NCBI GenBank assembly: GCA_963995525.1
Contig: OZ023211.1
Span: forward strand, 55,414,564-55,478,563
DNA from: Escarpia spicata
Taxonomy: Eukaryota > Annelida > Polychaeta > Sabellida > Siboglinidae
Direction: 5' to 3'
DNA length: 64,000 bases
How positions within the stretch are numbered: the stretch's first letter is position 1; every line of letters begins with the position of its first letter. The notes under the pieces were generated by a model. That model was not told the DNA's origin. It searched no databases and saw only the letters and a program-made list of their open reading frames with translations. The position numbers were made by a program, and so were the translations under genes. Positions 37,655-48,710 of this stretch are shown here, one piece after another.

Positions 37655-39060
37655 TATATGGTGATTACAATATAGACCTATTGCACTACGAAGAGCAAGC
37701 TGAATCAAATACTTCATTGATCAAATGTTCAGCTCTGGGTTATATCCCTTGATCACCAGGCCCACACGAGTAACAAGCACGACTGCTAGTATAATAGATA
37801 ACATTTTCTGTTCTGAACTGTGTAGAAACAAAATGTGCGGCATTATTTTAAGCGATGCTACATACCATATGCCAATTTTCGTCCTGTGTGACAACAGCAT
37901 TTATGCGGTTATTAACGATGATCCAACATATAAATATAAGAGAACGTTAAATGAGGACTCATTAAACAAATTTAAGCACGATTTAAATTATACAAACTGG
38001 GACACTGTAATAAACGAGTCAAACACTGATTTGGCGTTCTCGCGCTTTATGCAAATACTAAGTAATAAATGACAACGTATTCAGGAAAGACAAAAAAGAA
38101 TGATAAACACTAGTTATTAAGAGGGCTAAAAATGCATAAAGATGAATAACATGTACTTAGCGTTTCTAAAAAAATAGGACAGAATTAACAGAAAGCCGGT
38201 ACAAAAATTACCAAAATAAGTTAACAAAATGATTACGCCTAGAAAAGAAAAAATATTACCAAAAAAAATTCGACGATTGTAAGGCTAATATAAGAGAAAC
38301 TTGGAAAACTCTTAACAGCATAATAGGTAAAAGAAAATCTGATACCACATATTTGAACAAGTTTCATGTTGGTGAAAAAATAGTAGTATTAGAAAATAAA
38401 GAAATTGCTAATAATTTTAACAATTTCTTCGTCGACATAGGTACTAAATTATCCAACCTCATAGAACCCTGCCCGGGAACAAAGCCAACCGACTTTGTAA
38501 AACGTACTGTATCACAATCAATGTATATGTCCCCAGCTACTGAGCAAGAAGTACTCGAAATTGTGTGTATAGAAACTGCAAGAGGATGGCGATCAATGCA
38601 CTAGTTGATCAGATGTGTGAAGAAGAGGGGGTGGGATTCACAGATTTATGGGAATACTTTGTTGGAAGAGAAGATATGTACATGAGAGATGGCCTCCATC
38701 CATTTTTCCATCTCTCAAACATGCTTAAATTTCATGATTTAGTTAAATACAAGACTGTGATCATACTTTATAAAGCAACCAACCATTCTTTAAATGGTCG
38801 TGTTCAAGCATTATTTGAACCAACCGCAGCTATACACACACATGATACCAGACAAAGCAAACTGTTCTATGTTAAAAAGACAAACACCACCCTCCGACTC
38901 CTGTCACTCACCGTCAAGGGTATAAACACGTGGAACAATTAACCAAATAAATTGACTTAGCTTCCAAGTTTAATACAATTTAAAAAAACATTCAAATTGT
39001 CATTACTGTCTACATATTTGTGAATTGTTAATTGAAAGTGACGTTTTGTTACACCCATGT
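37655..39060 (+). pseudogene. Chimeric LINE remnant with an SGNH-hydrolase-like segment
   Basis: Starts with endonuclease remnants (GDYNIDLLHYEEQ; then, after a frameshift, GLYPLITRPTRVTSTTASII-D), then linker (LNEDSLNKFKHDLNYTNWD) and 'NKEIANNFNNFFVDIGTKLS', as in Jockey/Crack-type LINEs. The RT palm expected after 'SPATEQEVLEIV' is missing. Instead, 38560-38705 encodes YRNCKRMAINALVDQMCEEE and GVGFTDLWEYFVGREDMYMR-DGLHP, the C-terminal block of the SGNH/GDSL-like hydrolase found in some metazoan retroelements, with its D-G-L-H box. A LINE C-terminus follows (DLVKYKTVIILYKATNH ... INTWNN). Multiple frameshifts make it inactive. Confidence 0.65.
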
Positions 39061-39064
39061 ATTA

Positions 39065-39545
39065 GTAACACAAGCACTATGATAAAAAGTATATATATAT
39101 ATATGAATTTTTTTATTTTTTTATAATTCGTGTTGTATTTATTCAGTTTTTTTAGTTTGAGAAGGGCCTAGCAACACAAAAGTCTATGACTTCAGCTATG
39201 TCCTTTCAGCAGCAGCAGCACACCATACTGTGCATTTATTATGTTGTTGTTGTTGAATAAACGTTCATTCATACACTCATACATCCACAATTATACAGCT
39301 TTAGCTAAAATATACAACCCACAACAATATATTATAAATTATAAAAATGACTACATAAATATATAAACAAATACAATAACACTAAAATTTGAAACAAAAT
39401 CATGAAGCAATTTAAAAGTTCTAGACATAAACAATATAATGAAATAAAAATAGTAAATAATTATAATAAAAATGAATTAATACAAACAATTTAACATTTA
39501 AATATAAACAGTTATTCAGGCATATCAATTGGAAAGTGTATATAA
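39065..39545. other. No gene; short TA and AGC repeats
   Basis: AT-rich spacer with (TA)n near 39094 and AGCAGCAGCAGC at 39209-39221. Confidence 0.5.
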
Positions 39546-39663
39546 TTATAAACAACTTTCCTGAGAAGTGTTTAAAAGTATTTTAATTTGTTCTGCAGTG
39601 TTCGCATTTTGTGTACGTTCCGGGACAGTGTGCCATTGTTTCGAACCCCTATAGGCAAATGTG
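39546..39663 (-). pseudogene. LINE C-terminal fragment
   Basis: The minus strand reads TFAYRGSKQWHTVPERTQNA and KILLNTSQES, the 'F-x-Y-R-G-x-x-x-W-N-x-x-P' C-terminal block of LINE ORF2 proteins. It is cut off by the 5' LTR. Confidence 0.6.
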
Positions 39664-40118
39664 TGTAGAGAATTTAGAATGATGACACACATCGTATTGG
39701 TATTCTGAATTACTGAATGTTGTAATGCTCCTAAAAGCCAATTTATATGCAAATGGCTGCAGCTGGGGTGGGGGATTTGTTTACAGTTGAGGCCATCTGG
39801 TTTTGGGGAGGCAAGAGCCCTATACAGAGGGCCTTTGTTCAGAAGGTTACTGTGAGTTCACTGGCACCCTGCCAATGTTTCTAGAGACCCCTAGACTTTG
39901 GAAATGACACAATGAAGGGACAGCGTCTGTCCCAAGGCTACATATTTAGCTGTATGTAAGGAGGGCTTTAATGAGGATGAGGACTGGCTGTTGGGGGATG
40001 CAGCCAGACACTGCGAGGGAGCTGTTTCTTAGAACAGGCCCGAAGATGCATGCTGGAGCTGTGTGTAACACAGGCCAGTGGTGTAGGGGGCGACTACTGG
40101 GGCACACTGCCGGAGGAA

Positions 40119-40601
40119 CATTGTCGCGCTTACATTTATCCGGGCGTTAAATAATATCCGGGTGACGTTTCTGCGCGTGCGCGTATCTAGGGGAATACAT
40201 TTATCACCAGCTACGACTGTCGCGTTTTCATTTATCCGGGCGTTGTGCATGTTTATATGTATATATTATATTTACATATGTGTCTATATATATATACATA
40301 CATTATAAAATGTTTGCTTCCCACAGACATAAACAATTTCTGACGTAAAACAGTTTCCTCTCCACGCACACGTCACGCATTCGTAGATCACGTCACGTGA
40401 CATACTCTTATACTTGGTTACAAATCTGAAACAGCAAATTATAATTATGTACTCTAATTATAACGCTCGTATTACGACAATAAACGAAACATATTTAACT
40501 ACTGAATATTATTTATCACTACGTGATCTACTGGTGCCAAATAGTATGCCTTACATATGCATATAAACATCACCCGGATAAAATTTAACGCCCGACAACG
40601 T
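40119..40601. mobile_element. Short DNA transposon-like insert in the 5' LTR
   Basis: Present in this LTR, absent from the one at 62627. Ends are related in inverted orientation ('ttgtcgcgcttacatttatccgggcgttaaa' and 'ttaacgcccgacaacg'), with CACCCGGATAAA-type subterminal repeats. Exact ends and target duplication are unclear. Confidence 0.6.
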
Positions 40602-40689
40602 TTCTCGTGAAGCACTGTCACCAATCGCCCTGCGAGAAGTACTAAAAGACTCTCGCAGTACACCCGTGACAATCAGTTATTCGCAGACT

Positions 40690-41035
40690 CGGTGAGTAAC
40701 TCGGTTGCTGTATATAAGCCGCCGCCGTCTGACTTATCGTTCTGACACCTAGAATTCGGTTGCTGTATATAGGCCGCCGCCGTCTGACTTATCGTTCGGA
40801 CACCTATAATTAGGTTGTTGTATATAGGCCGCCGCCGTCTGACTTATCGTTCTGACACCTAGAATTCGGTTGCTGTATATAGGCCACCGCCGTCTGACTT
40901 ATCGTTCGGACACCTATAATTCGGTTGCTGTATATAGGCCGCCGCCGTCTGACTTATCGTTCGGACACCTAGAATTCGGTTGCTGTATATAGGCCGCCGC
41001 CGCCTGAAATAGCCGCCGCCGTCTGAACTTATCGT
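40690..41035 (+). promoter_or_regulatory. 55-bp repeats with TATA-like box in the LTR
   Basis: Units start with AATTCGG at 40753, 40808, 40863, 40918 and 40973 (exact 55-bp period), with partial units either side. Each has 'gttgctgtatataggccgccgccg': a TATATAGG box followed by CCG repeats. The LTR at 62627 has about three such units. The position fits an LTR promoter whose core has been multiplied. The promoter role is inference. Confidence 0.6.
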
Positions 41036-41102
41036 TCTGACATTTAGAATATATCGGTTACAATTCGGTTGCTGCAATAGCCGCCGCCGCCGTCTGAACC
41101 TA

Positions 41103-41505
41103 TTGTTATAATAATAAATAATAATAAATTTATTATTATTTGCAACTTTTCAGTTGGATTGTACATACATTCACCATAAAAGCCCCAAATCACACAATTC
41201 CATAATGTTACAAGTTACAATACGACTCAACATTATGTTACAATACTCATAAAACATGTACTAAATAAAATAACGCAATACCAAAGATACTGTTAAGTAA
41301 ATTACACAAAATCGCCCCGTGACGCAACAAACTCAGTATGAGGCGCTTTATATTAAAACGTGTACATTGCATTACTATCTTTCATTAAAAAATAAGATAC
41401 TTTAAATATACTAAAATTAAATCATATAGTTTAAATATTAAAATTGACTGTTGAGACATACACTAAAATCATTAAGTGTTATGGCAGTGTACTAACATGT
41501 TCTGA
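41103..41505 (-). mobile_element. Probable LINE/SINE 3' fragment inserted in the 5' LTR
   Basis: Interrupts the LTR repeat ('gtctgaacctattgtt' resumes as 'ttctgacatttaggatatatcgg'). Its left end is an ATT/TAA-rich tail like that of the L2-like LINE at 15607, read on the minus strand. No coding part. Confidence 0.5.
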
Positions 41506-41980
41506 CATTTAGGATATATCGGTTACAATTCGGTTGCTGTAATTGCCGTCGCCGTCTGAACCTATCGTTCTGACCTTTATAACTGGGTAATATTTAGCAG
41601 ACATAGTCGTATACTGTGTATTAAATCTTGTATTGGTAGGGTTTTCCGCATATAATAAACTGTGAAAACGTATAACCTAACTTATCATTAGTACGACTGA
41701 GTGAGTGAACGTATGCCCGTATGCTTCCCTGCCGACCGCTCGCCGCAAACGTTACAATTGGTGGTACCCGGGGTCGGATTTTAATTTAGGTATACCCGAC
41801 CGTATTCCTCTACTTTTCGTAGTAACGGTTTCGGATATTCTATTTTGGACATCCTATTTAAAAAAGACCACACACGGGCTACCTTTACTCGCTTTAGATA
41901 GAATAAAGTAGGATAGATTAGTGAGAAGTTAATTATCTGGTGGCAGCGAAATATTGGAGAAATAGGGTGATAATTCCTCA

Positions 41981-42265
41981 GTGACTGATGTTTATCTTTG
42001 GGACGTTGAGCAGAGTCCGGGTCAAGACAGCAAGGTTCTGTTACGATTCCTCCCTAGGGAGCAGGTGCAGTCGTCTACCCGGTCAGAAATAGACATGTCT
42101 ATTCAGGAGGCTAATGTTGCAGAGAAGCACCATGCGTTTGTGACTCTGGGTGATAGAAAGGCTAGTCTGGAAGAGAGATTGTCAAAGATAAAATGGCAGG
42201 AGAAGCAGTTGAGATTGGAGAGGGATCAGTTGACAGTAGAACATTATCAGTTGACATGGGAATAA
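41981..42265 (+). CDS. Possible gag N-terminal remnant of the LTR element
   Basis: A 94-codon frame begins MTDVYLWDVEQSPGQDSKVL and continues with a charged heptad-rich segment (EERLSKIKWQEKQLRLERDQ) likely to form a coiled coil. It lies ~225 bp after the 5' LTR, where gag would start, and ends ten bases before the TTAA where the Kolobok-like element is inserted. No matrix, capsid or zinc-knuckle motif is visible. The gag identity is inferred from position only. Confidence 0.35.
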   Translation: MTDVYLWDVEQSPGQDSKVLLRFLPREQVQSSTRSEIDMSIQEANVAEKHHAFVTLGDRKASLEERLSKIKWQEKQLRLERDQLTVEHYQLTWE

Positions 42266-42819
42266 GGTCTATTGTTAAAGGGGAAATGAAAAGCAGCTGT
42301 TTCATGCTACATATTTAAATATATACTATATAAGTATACATTAATGTTAACAGAAACGTACTCATCTATAAGACAAACTAAAAAAAACGATTTTGTTCGA
42401 TGCCTAAATCGTCGCTATAGAGCACTGCGTATCGCCATCTTTGTTCCAAGCGAGTGGTTTGATTCACTCCTATCTAATCAATGTTAAATTTCGGGGTTTT
42501 TCGGTTTACTTCATTAGTAGACATTTCTGTGTGAAAACAAAGATATGGTGCCCTATTATACACGATAGGCGTTCTATAGGTCAACAAATAACTTGTATAC
42601 GCGTTCGAAATAAAAGGTTAAATTAAATGGCAACGATTTATAACCAATGAAATCGTTGTTAAAGTCGCACTTCCCGAACGAAGATTTTAGCTGCCAGAAG
42701 GGGACGGGGCTTTCAAAGCAAAGTTCAGAATATTAGATGCGCGCGCATACCGGGACTATTTTTATTTTGTTGTTGACAAATACGTCGAAGGATTTAGTTA
42801 CAGACTAGTTATAAAGTGA

Positions 42820-43278
42820 TTTTTAAAACTTCCGTATCACTTGGGGAGAAAATCGATTCGACAGATGAAGACTCTAGTTCGACTTGTCACCCGGAAGTTA
42901 CGGTTGATACGGTTGACACACACAAAGGGCCTGTGCCATACAGGTTTCACCCAGTGTCAGTGACAGTGTGCAATGTTCGGCCCCGGGTCAGGTTCAGTTG
43001 TGGGAGTCGAACAGTGACAGTTGGTCTATCGATGACGAAGACGTTACGCGACTTAATAATGTCGCATGGTGTTTGTGTGGACACTGCGTCCCAATGTCGA
43101 TGCACATCGAGTTGCTGTGCTGTAGGGATGTAGCTGCCTAGATTTAGTGTCATTACCGACTATGAGTGACGACTTCGAAACGGTTTGCACCAACAGGGCG
43201 GTGTTCGAACTTGGAAGTCGGTCTGTTGTCATTGTATGATTTGCGTGCAGACTCGTTGATTCGACCAATAGCTAGTAG
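42820..43278 (+). pseudogene. P2X7-tail-like zinc domain gene, exon 1 (frameshifted)
   Basis: The plus strand encodes KGPVPYRFHPV, an acidic stretch, then (shifted frame) DSWSIDDEDVTRLNNVAWCL, CGHCVPMSMHIELLCCRDVA, and (shifted again) SDDFETVCTNRAVFEL. The order WCxCGxC - P-M - E-x-x-CC-R - C-x-N is that of the cysteine-rich intracellular domain of P2X7 receptors, also found in many stand-alone invertebrate 'P2X7-like' proteins. The final frame (LYDLRADSLIRPIASR) runs into a strong donor, AG|GTAAGT at 43279. At least two frameshifts mean a pseudogene, or sequence errors. There are no membrane segments, so it is not an ion channel. Confidence 0.65.
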
Positions 43279-43864
43279 GTAAGTACTACGTAGTTCAACA
43301 GGTATCGAATAATTATTCTAGCAATAACTATTTCAAACTTAAATATAGTAATACTTGTTCCCACCTCAAATGTTCAGGTTCACTCAATCTTCATAAAATA
43401 TTATGTCTATGATTTTCATCAACAATTTTTTGATCATTTTCTTAATAAACTTACTTTTATTCTTGACAGGACGTGTTCATCCTTTTTATATAGTTGTTTC
43501 ATTCCCTATGTAAAAGTGTTCAAGCAACTTGCTTAATTTATATAAAAATGTAGACAAATTGCACACTACCATGCACTAATAGACACATAATCAGGACATT
43601 GTGCAATGTATTATTGATACAACAATATTTAAGTGGAGTTTTTAATATAATAAAATGTTATATATATTATGTGTGTGTGTTATCAAGACCACATCATGAA
43701 ATGTAGTCTTACAATCATAATTATTACAGCCCTTCACAAACAAATGAACCAGTTCACTGAATTCATGATGTGATATTGATAAAACACACAGTTTTGCCAG
43801 TATAATAATAATTAGAAGATACCGGTTGTTTATTATCAACTAATGCAAATAAATGAACTTTCAG

Positions 43865-44022
43865 AACATATCGATTGATTCGATTAGCCGCATATCGTCA
43901 CTTCACGTTGTGGTCAAGGGAGAGACTTGGAAAAGGCAACAGACGTGTTATACCAGCCTGCACTGTATCCAGAAGTGAATGGGGTTTATGAAAATTTAAG
44001 CTATGGACATTGCACTATACAG
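43865..44022 (+). pseudogene. P2X7-tail-like gene, exon 2
   Basis: After acceptor 'gaactttcag' the phase matches exon 1 (AG + A = Arg). It encodes TYRLIRLAAYRHFTLWSRER and LGKGNRRVIPACTVS, matching the 'R-x-x-AYRxFTxW-x-x-x-LGKGxRxVIPSC' end of the P2X7 intracellular domain. In another frame the segment ends LYPEVNGVYENLSYG, the expected 'FPx-x-GxYxGF' finale, so one frameshift lies near 43975. A GTGAGT donor follows at 44023. Confidence 0.65.
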
Positions 44023-44029
44023 GTGAGTG

Positions 44030-45300
44030 TACAGTGAAAATAAAAACCCTGGATAAGTAAGATTAGATTGACCAAAAGGTAGAATGAATTACTCAGTGCC
44101 TTCTTATCCCATTTTTGGCAACAACAATGTGATCTGTAGTGTCTTGCATGTCCCTGTTCATAATTCGATTTGTAATACTAAAACCAACATGAAATATATC
44201 AACAGTTTATTCATATGGAGAAACAATTCACAAATAAATAAGACTACATGGCAGACAGTGCCAATGCATTAGTAAAATTCACACACCAGTTTTCAATGTT
44301 TCTTTCAGTTGATTTACTTCACACTGTGACACATTTTAATCTAACTGTATTACAATTTGGGTCTGTGTCAGTCCTGTGCACATATAGTACATCAATAAGT
44401 AACACGTTAATTGATGATATGGGTCATCATTATGATCAAATATTGTGATACAAAAATTATTACATACAAAATATTCCATTACAGTTCCAGTTTTACATAA
44501 TTGTGGGTTTCAACTTTCAACACTAGGGCCATGTGTCAAGAAAACAAGTATTATTATTCAAGATACAGATTCAAAATTTGTAGTACTAGTTTCAAAATCT
44601 ATCAAGCGCCTCCAGATGGATTTATCTATATTTATGGCACTATATAAGTGTTCTTATTATTATTAAGTACTTGTTGAGATGTTGTGTTGTGATAATGTCA
44701 AATGTAATACTAACAATGAAGTATGAATATATAAAAAACGTATAGCTGAATCCTTTGCAGCTTCATTAGTTTGTAGTACACTTTAATAATACTGGCTAAA
44801 ACATACAGATTAAAAAATATATATATATTTTGTTGTAAGATGGCACTTTACTTTTACTAAACTTGATGGCAACAGTCCAGTTTTAATGGTAATGGCCCTT
44901 ATCATTTTTGTGACACACGTCCTAGAAGCCACATTAAAAGTGTACAGTGGTCGTACGAACAAATACATGTACAGTTCAGTGTGATGTTTGAGAAATGGTG
45001 GTCTGTTGAAATAAACTCACTATAAGTAACATGTTTGGACTTGTTAAACTATTCCAGTAAATTACGTATACCCAAAGTTCCCTACATCGAATAGTGTATA
45101 ATAAAACACATTGCATACCACAACTAGGATACAAGCTTTCAAGTGGATGTTCCTTACTTTAGGAGGTCCTATTCAGTAGTGAGAATGCACTTTGCCTAAA
45201 ACGTTTCTCTATTTCTGCCAGTGATGTTCAAACAATGTTATTTAAGCATAGAAATCCATTGTCATTTGAAATTGGATGTTGTATCAATTTGGTGGCACTA
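44030..45300. other. Kolobok-like element, non-coding centre
   Basis: AT-rich sequence between the two convergent genes of the transposon. Short frames show no motif. Confidence 0.5.
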
Positions 45301-45349
45301 AACCGAATTGATACGGATACAACTAGTTTTCCGTAAAGCGGGTTCTTTG

Positions 45350-45600
45350 CTTTACCACAACCTCTTCTTTTGCTGGATTTTCGATGCCTGCATGCTCTGC
45401 TAGAGTTACCTCCTTACTCGATGTCGCAACTTGGAGCACACTTCACAGCTTTGTGCCACACGTGCATCTAGCTGCAATGCCCTCTAGAATTTCTCCTCGG
45501 AAGCTGTAGTCCTTTGACGCCATCACTTTCTTCACTACATACCCAGCAGACTTTGAATACTGCAGCTTGTTGTCTGCTGTTTTCACCATTTCCCGCTGAT
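45350..45600 (-). pseudogene. Transposase C-terminal exon
   Basis: On the minus strand: LQYSKSAGYVVKKVMASKDY, SFRGEILEGIAARCTCGTKL, stop, then VATSSKEVTLAEHAGIENPA. This resembles the C-terminal segment that follows the 'ARxQLAxxDHN' exon in this transposase family ('W-x-x-K-x-V-x-x-x-K-x-Y-x-F'). A TGA interrupts it. Confidence 0.5.
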
Positions 45601-45761
45601 TGAACAAATGATAAATTTAAAATCAGTATAACAATAGAAATATCTGAAGAATAGCTGGCTATAGCTGTAACATGCACACAGTAAACCAAACAGCTTGCTT
45701 GTATGATCTCACCAATGGTTTATCATGTGATTACATACATCGTTCTCCACCGCTCAGTCTC

Positions 45762-45971
<210 letters not shown>

Positions 45972-46351
45972 TTATTATTGAATAATATATAGATATTATA
46001 TATATATATATATAATTTATATATGCATAAGTTTATATTTCAATAAGCAATTCCAAAGCATACCATTCCAATTCCATTGATATATAATTAAACAATTCAA
46101 GTAACAGTAAACAAATGTCCTCAATTTTAAATTATGTTATCTGTTGCTTGCATGCATACTCTTGTACAGTGAGATTGCATTTTTGAAACTGTATTCCTAA
46201 CATTGTTTTGTTATTGAGTACAGGCAGGGATTTTCAGCCATTTCAGTTTATTTCCTAATGCAATGCTGGATTTCTAAAGTGTGCAGCTTTGTCAAGCAAC
46301 TGATACATTATTTTGTAACATCAAATGTTAACACTATTGATATCACAAGCC

Positions 46352-47739
46352 TTACCTTGTATTTGTTTTGTGGTCAATGGTGGCCAAGTGGAGTCGGGCT
46401 ATGATGCCTTGACGGCTGAACTTGGGTGCATACTTGAGGAAGAGGGCATGTAAGCTCTCCAGTTCACCAGTGTTAACGCACTTCGTAACCCTCTCTATAT
46501 CATACAGTAGGCAACAGTCCAGTATAGCCTTCTGGACAGTGAAGGCTTCTGTACCTTCAGTGAGCCATGGTGTTGTTTTCACTTCTTGTTGTGTATACGT
46601 TGCATGACTGCACTTCCGGTACAACTCTGCGCCTGCTGTCCATGAATGGAATTCCTGATGTGATGGAGGAGCGAGATCCACATCTCCTTCATCAAGCGGG
46701 GATCACCATCACAAGCTGATGCGCAATACCACAGGTGGTTGGCAGTTGCGACTATCGAAGGGACAACCTCAACTTTCTTGGCAGACAACAACGTTTATTT
46801 CTTTCTCTTTCTAATGCTGGGATGTCTGTCAGTGGCAATCTTCACCCCATGGTCAGTCCGGTTGTCCAAGCAGCGTTTCAAGCCCTCCACTTCCATCCAG
46901 TAACTGTTCTGTGACCCGAACAGTTTCTTGAGCAATGATGAGTTGGCTGTCAGTGTCCATGATGAAGTAAATGCCAAATGTAGCGTTGTGTCCTGGATTG
47001 TCATATCTTGCATCGCCTGATGCGACCACTCTCTGTCCGGCCAGAGCTGACAGGATGGCCTCTGAATGGCATGTCCACATGTCCTCTATCTCTGGCAGTA
47101 TGTATGCCCGCTGTATGTTGTAGCACTGGCAGGTGACAAGGCACATAGGTTCATTAGGTTGACCAAATTGTACACAGTGAATGAATGTCCAGTCAGGAAG
47201 AGGACGCTTGGTATCAACAAGTTACTCTCATAAATGTTACCAATCTTGGGTTGCGAGTGCCACATGAACGAGTGGCCATCAACACATTCTGTGGTCACAA
47301 CCACTGCAAATCAAGTCACTGTGATGCTAGGCTTTGATATAAGTGGTTTATTGCAGTTTGGTGTTTTAGCAGGTGCAGAAAAGTGAAATGATGTTTTTCT
47401 CACAGATGACAAACTTTCTCTCTTTCCCATTAGTGTAAGCACCGCTTGAGTCATCATCAGTGATACCGCTGTCACATGCTACAACATATTCTGCATCACT
47501 TGCTTCAATGTTTCTCTTCTCGCTGTTGTAGACAGAATCGTCTGAAGATGGCGATAGTGAGACTGGGACATTCGAAGGGCGTCTATAGTGATAGAACTGC
47601 CATGGTCAGGGTCAGTCGGAGAAGGCGTGCTAGACTGTGATGGCAACTTTGCATACCCACGGTCATGGTGAATGTTCAATGGAACAACAGTATTGTCAGT
47701 ATTAACTACTGCATCGACAAAGTGTCGCACTGGCGACAC
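46352..47739 (-). pseudogene. Kolobok-like transposase, tandem copy 1
   Basis: Minus-strand fragments in order: N-terminal part (MSPVRHFVDAVVNTD...), then [53 protein letters not shown] (first catalytic-type Asp), [13 protein letters not shown] (second), [57 protein letters not shown] and ILDCCLLYDIERVTKCVNTG, ending IARLHLATIDHKTNT before a GTAAGG donor. The layout (GDGR/GDAR-x-D, TDRH, NHLWW, WxSxLxHI, FCHTGxLExxHxLxLKYxPK) is that of a widespread DDE transposase family found with Kolobok elements. Indels shift the frame at least four times, so it is inactive. No THAP finger was recognised. Confidence 0.7.
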
Positions 47740-48469
47740 GACTACTGGGTTCCTTTATATTTTGACACTACAGTTCGATGGCATGACAGCACTACAAGTG
47801 ACATTTGTATTACCATGAAGGACGATGTCATCTCGCGTGCTAAATCCTTCGCTGGATCCTTCGAAGCTTGCGCTCGGTATTAGGCCCTATGGTTGTTTGG
47901 ATACTTCCATTATATATTATGAACAAAATGACACAATCTTGCAAATATTAATTAAAATTGGAGCACAAGTGCGCTTTACAAGTTACTTTTTCAACGTTTT
48001 TTTGGTGGATATGTGTGTTATCTTAAATTTTCATGATTAAAATGCACGTGCACTCAAATGTGTTTAACATTTGAACTTTATAAATACAAAATATATATTT
48101 ATTAATCTTTGTGGCTTTTTCCTGTGACGTTATTTTTTTTCCTTGTTAGGCTTACATTCAAAAGTAAATAAATTATATACAATGTCCTTGTTATTAAAAG
48201 CATACATTGGTGTTTGCAGTCATGCAATCTATATCAGGAAAAAAGTTGGTATGATAGCATGATTGCTAAATTGTCGCCTCAAAACTGCAGCATCAATTCA
48301 GGGTCCATTGTTACAAGCCAATATTTGAGACACATAAATTAGTATTAGGCCTACATGGTGATTAACTTTAGTTGACTGATGTGAACCTACTTACTATGCC
48401 AATAACTAATTATATCAGATATGACTATAGTGTTTTGTTGTATGCTATTGACTGTATAACAAGTATTTT

Positions 48470-48669
48470 NNNNNNNNNNNNNNNNNNNNNNNNNNNNNNN
48501 NNNNNNNNNNNNNNNNNNNNNNNNNNNNNNNNNNNNNNNNNNNNNNNNNNNNNNNNNNNNNNNNNNNNNNNNNNNNNNNNNNNNNNNNNNNNNNNNNNNN
48601 NNNNNNNNNNNNNNNNNNNNNNNNNNNNNNNNNNNNNNNNNNNNNNNNNNNNNNNNNNNNNNNNNNNNN
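48470..48669. other. Assembly gap (200 N)
   Basis: Exactly 200 N, the fixed size commonly used for a scaffold gap of unknown length. It falls at the end of the first tandem copy (…'aagtatttt'), which in the second copy continues at 51141. Confidence 1.
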
Positions 48670-48710
48670 AGTTTCAACTTCCAATAAATTCCAATTCCAT
48701 AATACATTCA

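Larger units (their letters stand above)
39664..41756 (+). mobile_element. 5' LTR of a Ty3/gypsy-like element, with nested inserts
   Basis: Starts TGTAGAGAATTTAG and ends CAAACGTTACA (TG...CA, TGTA/TACA termini). The first ~250 bp match the second LTR at 62627 onward block for block ('ccaatttatatgcaaatggct', 'gaggccatctggttttggggaggcaag', 'gcgactactggggcacactgccggagga'). Two stretches absent from the second LTR are later inserts (40119-40601 and 41103-41505). A TGG-starting sequence follows at 41759 and could be a primer-binding site. 'aaatg' precedes the LTR; the matching target duplication at the far end is outside the window or lost. Confidence 0.75.

Noticed and set aside
42820..44022. 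A P2X7 ion channel gene
   Set aside because: Only the cysteine-rich intracellular tail domain is seen. There are no transmembrane or ATP-binding segments, and the frame is broken.
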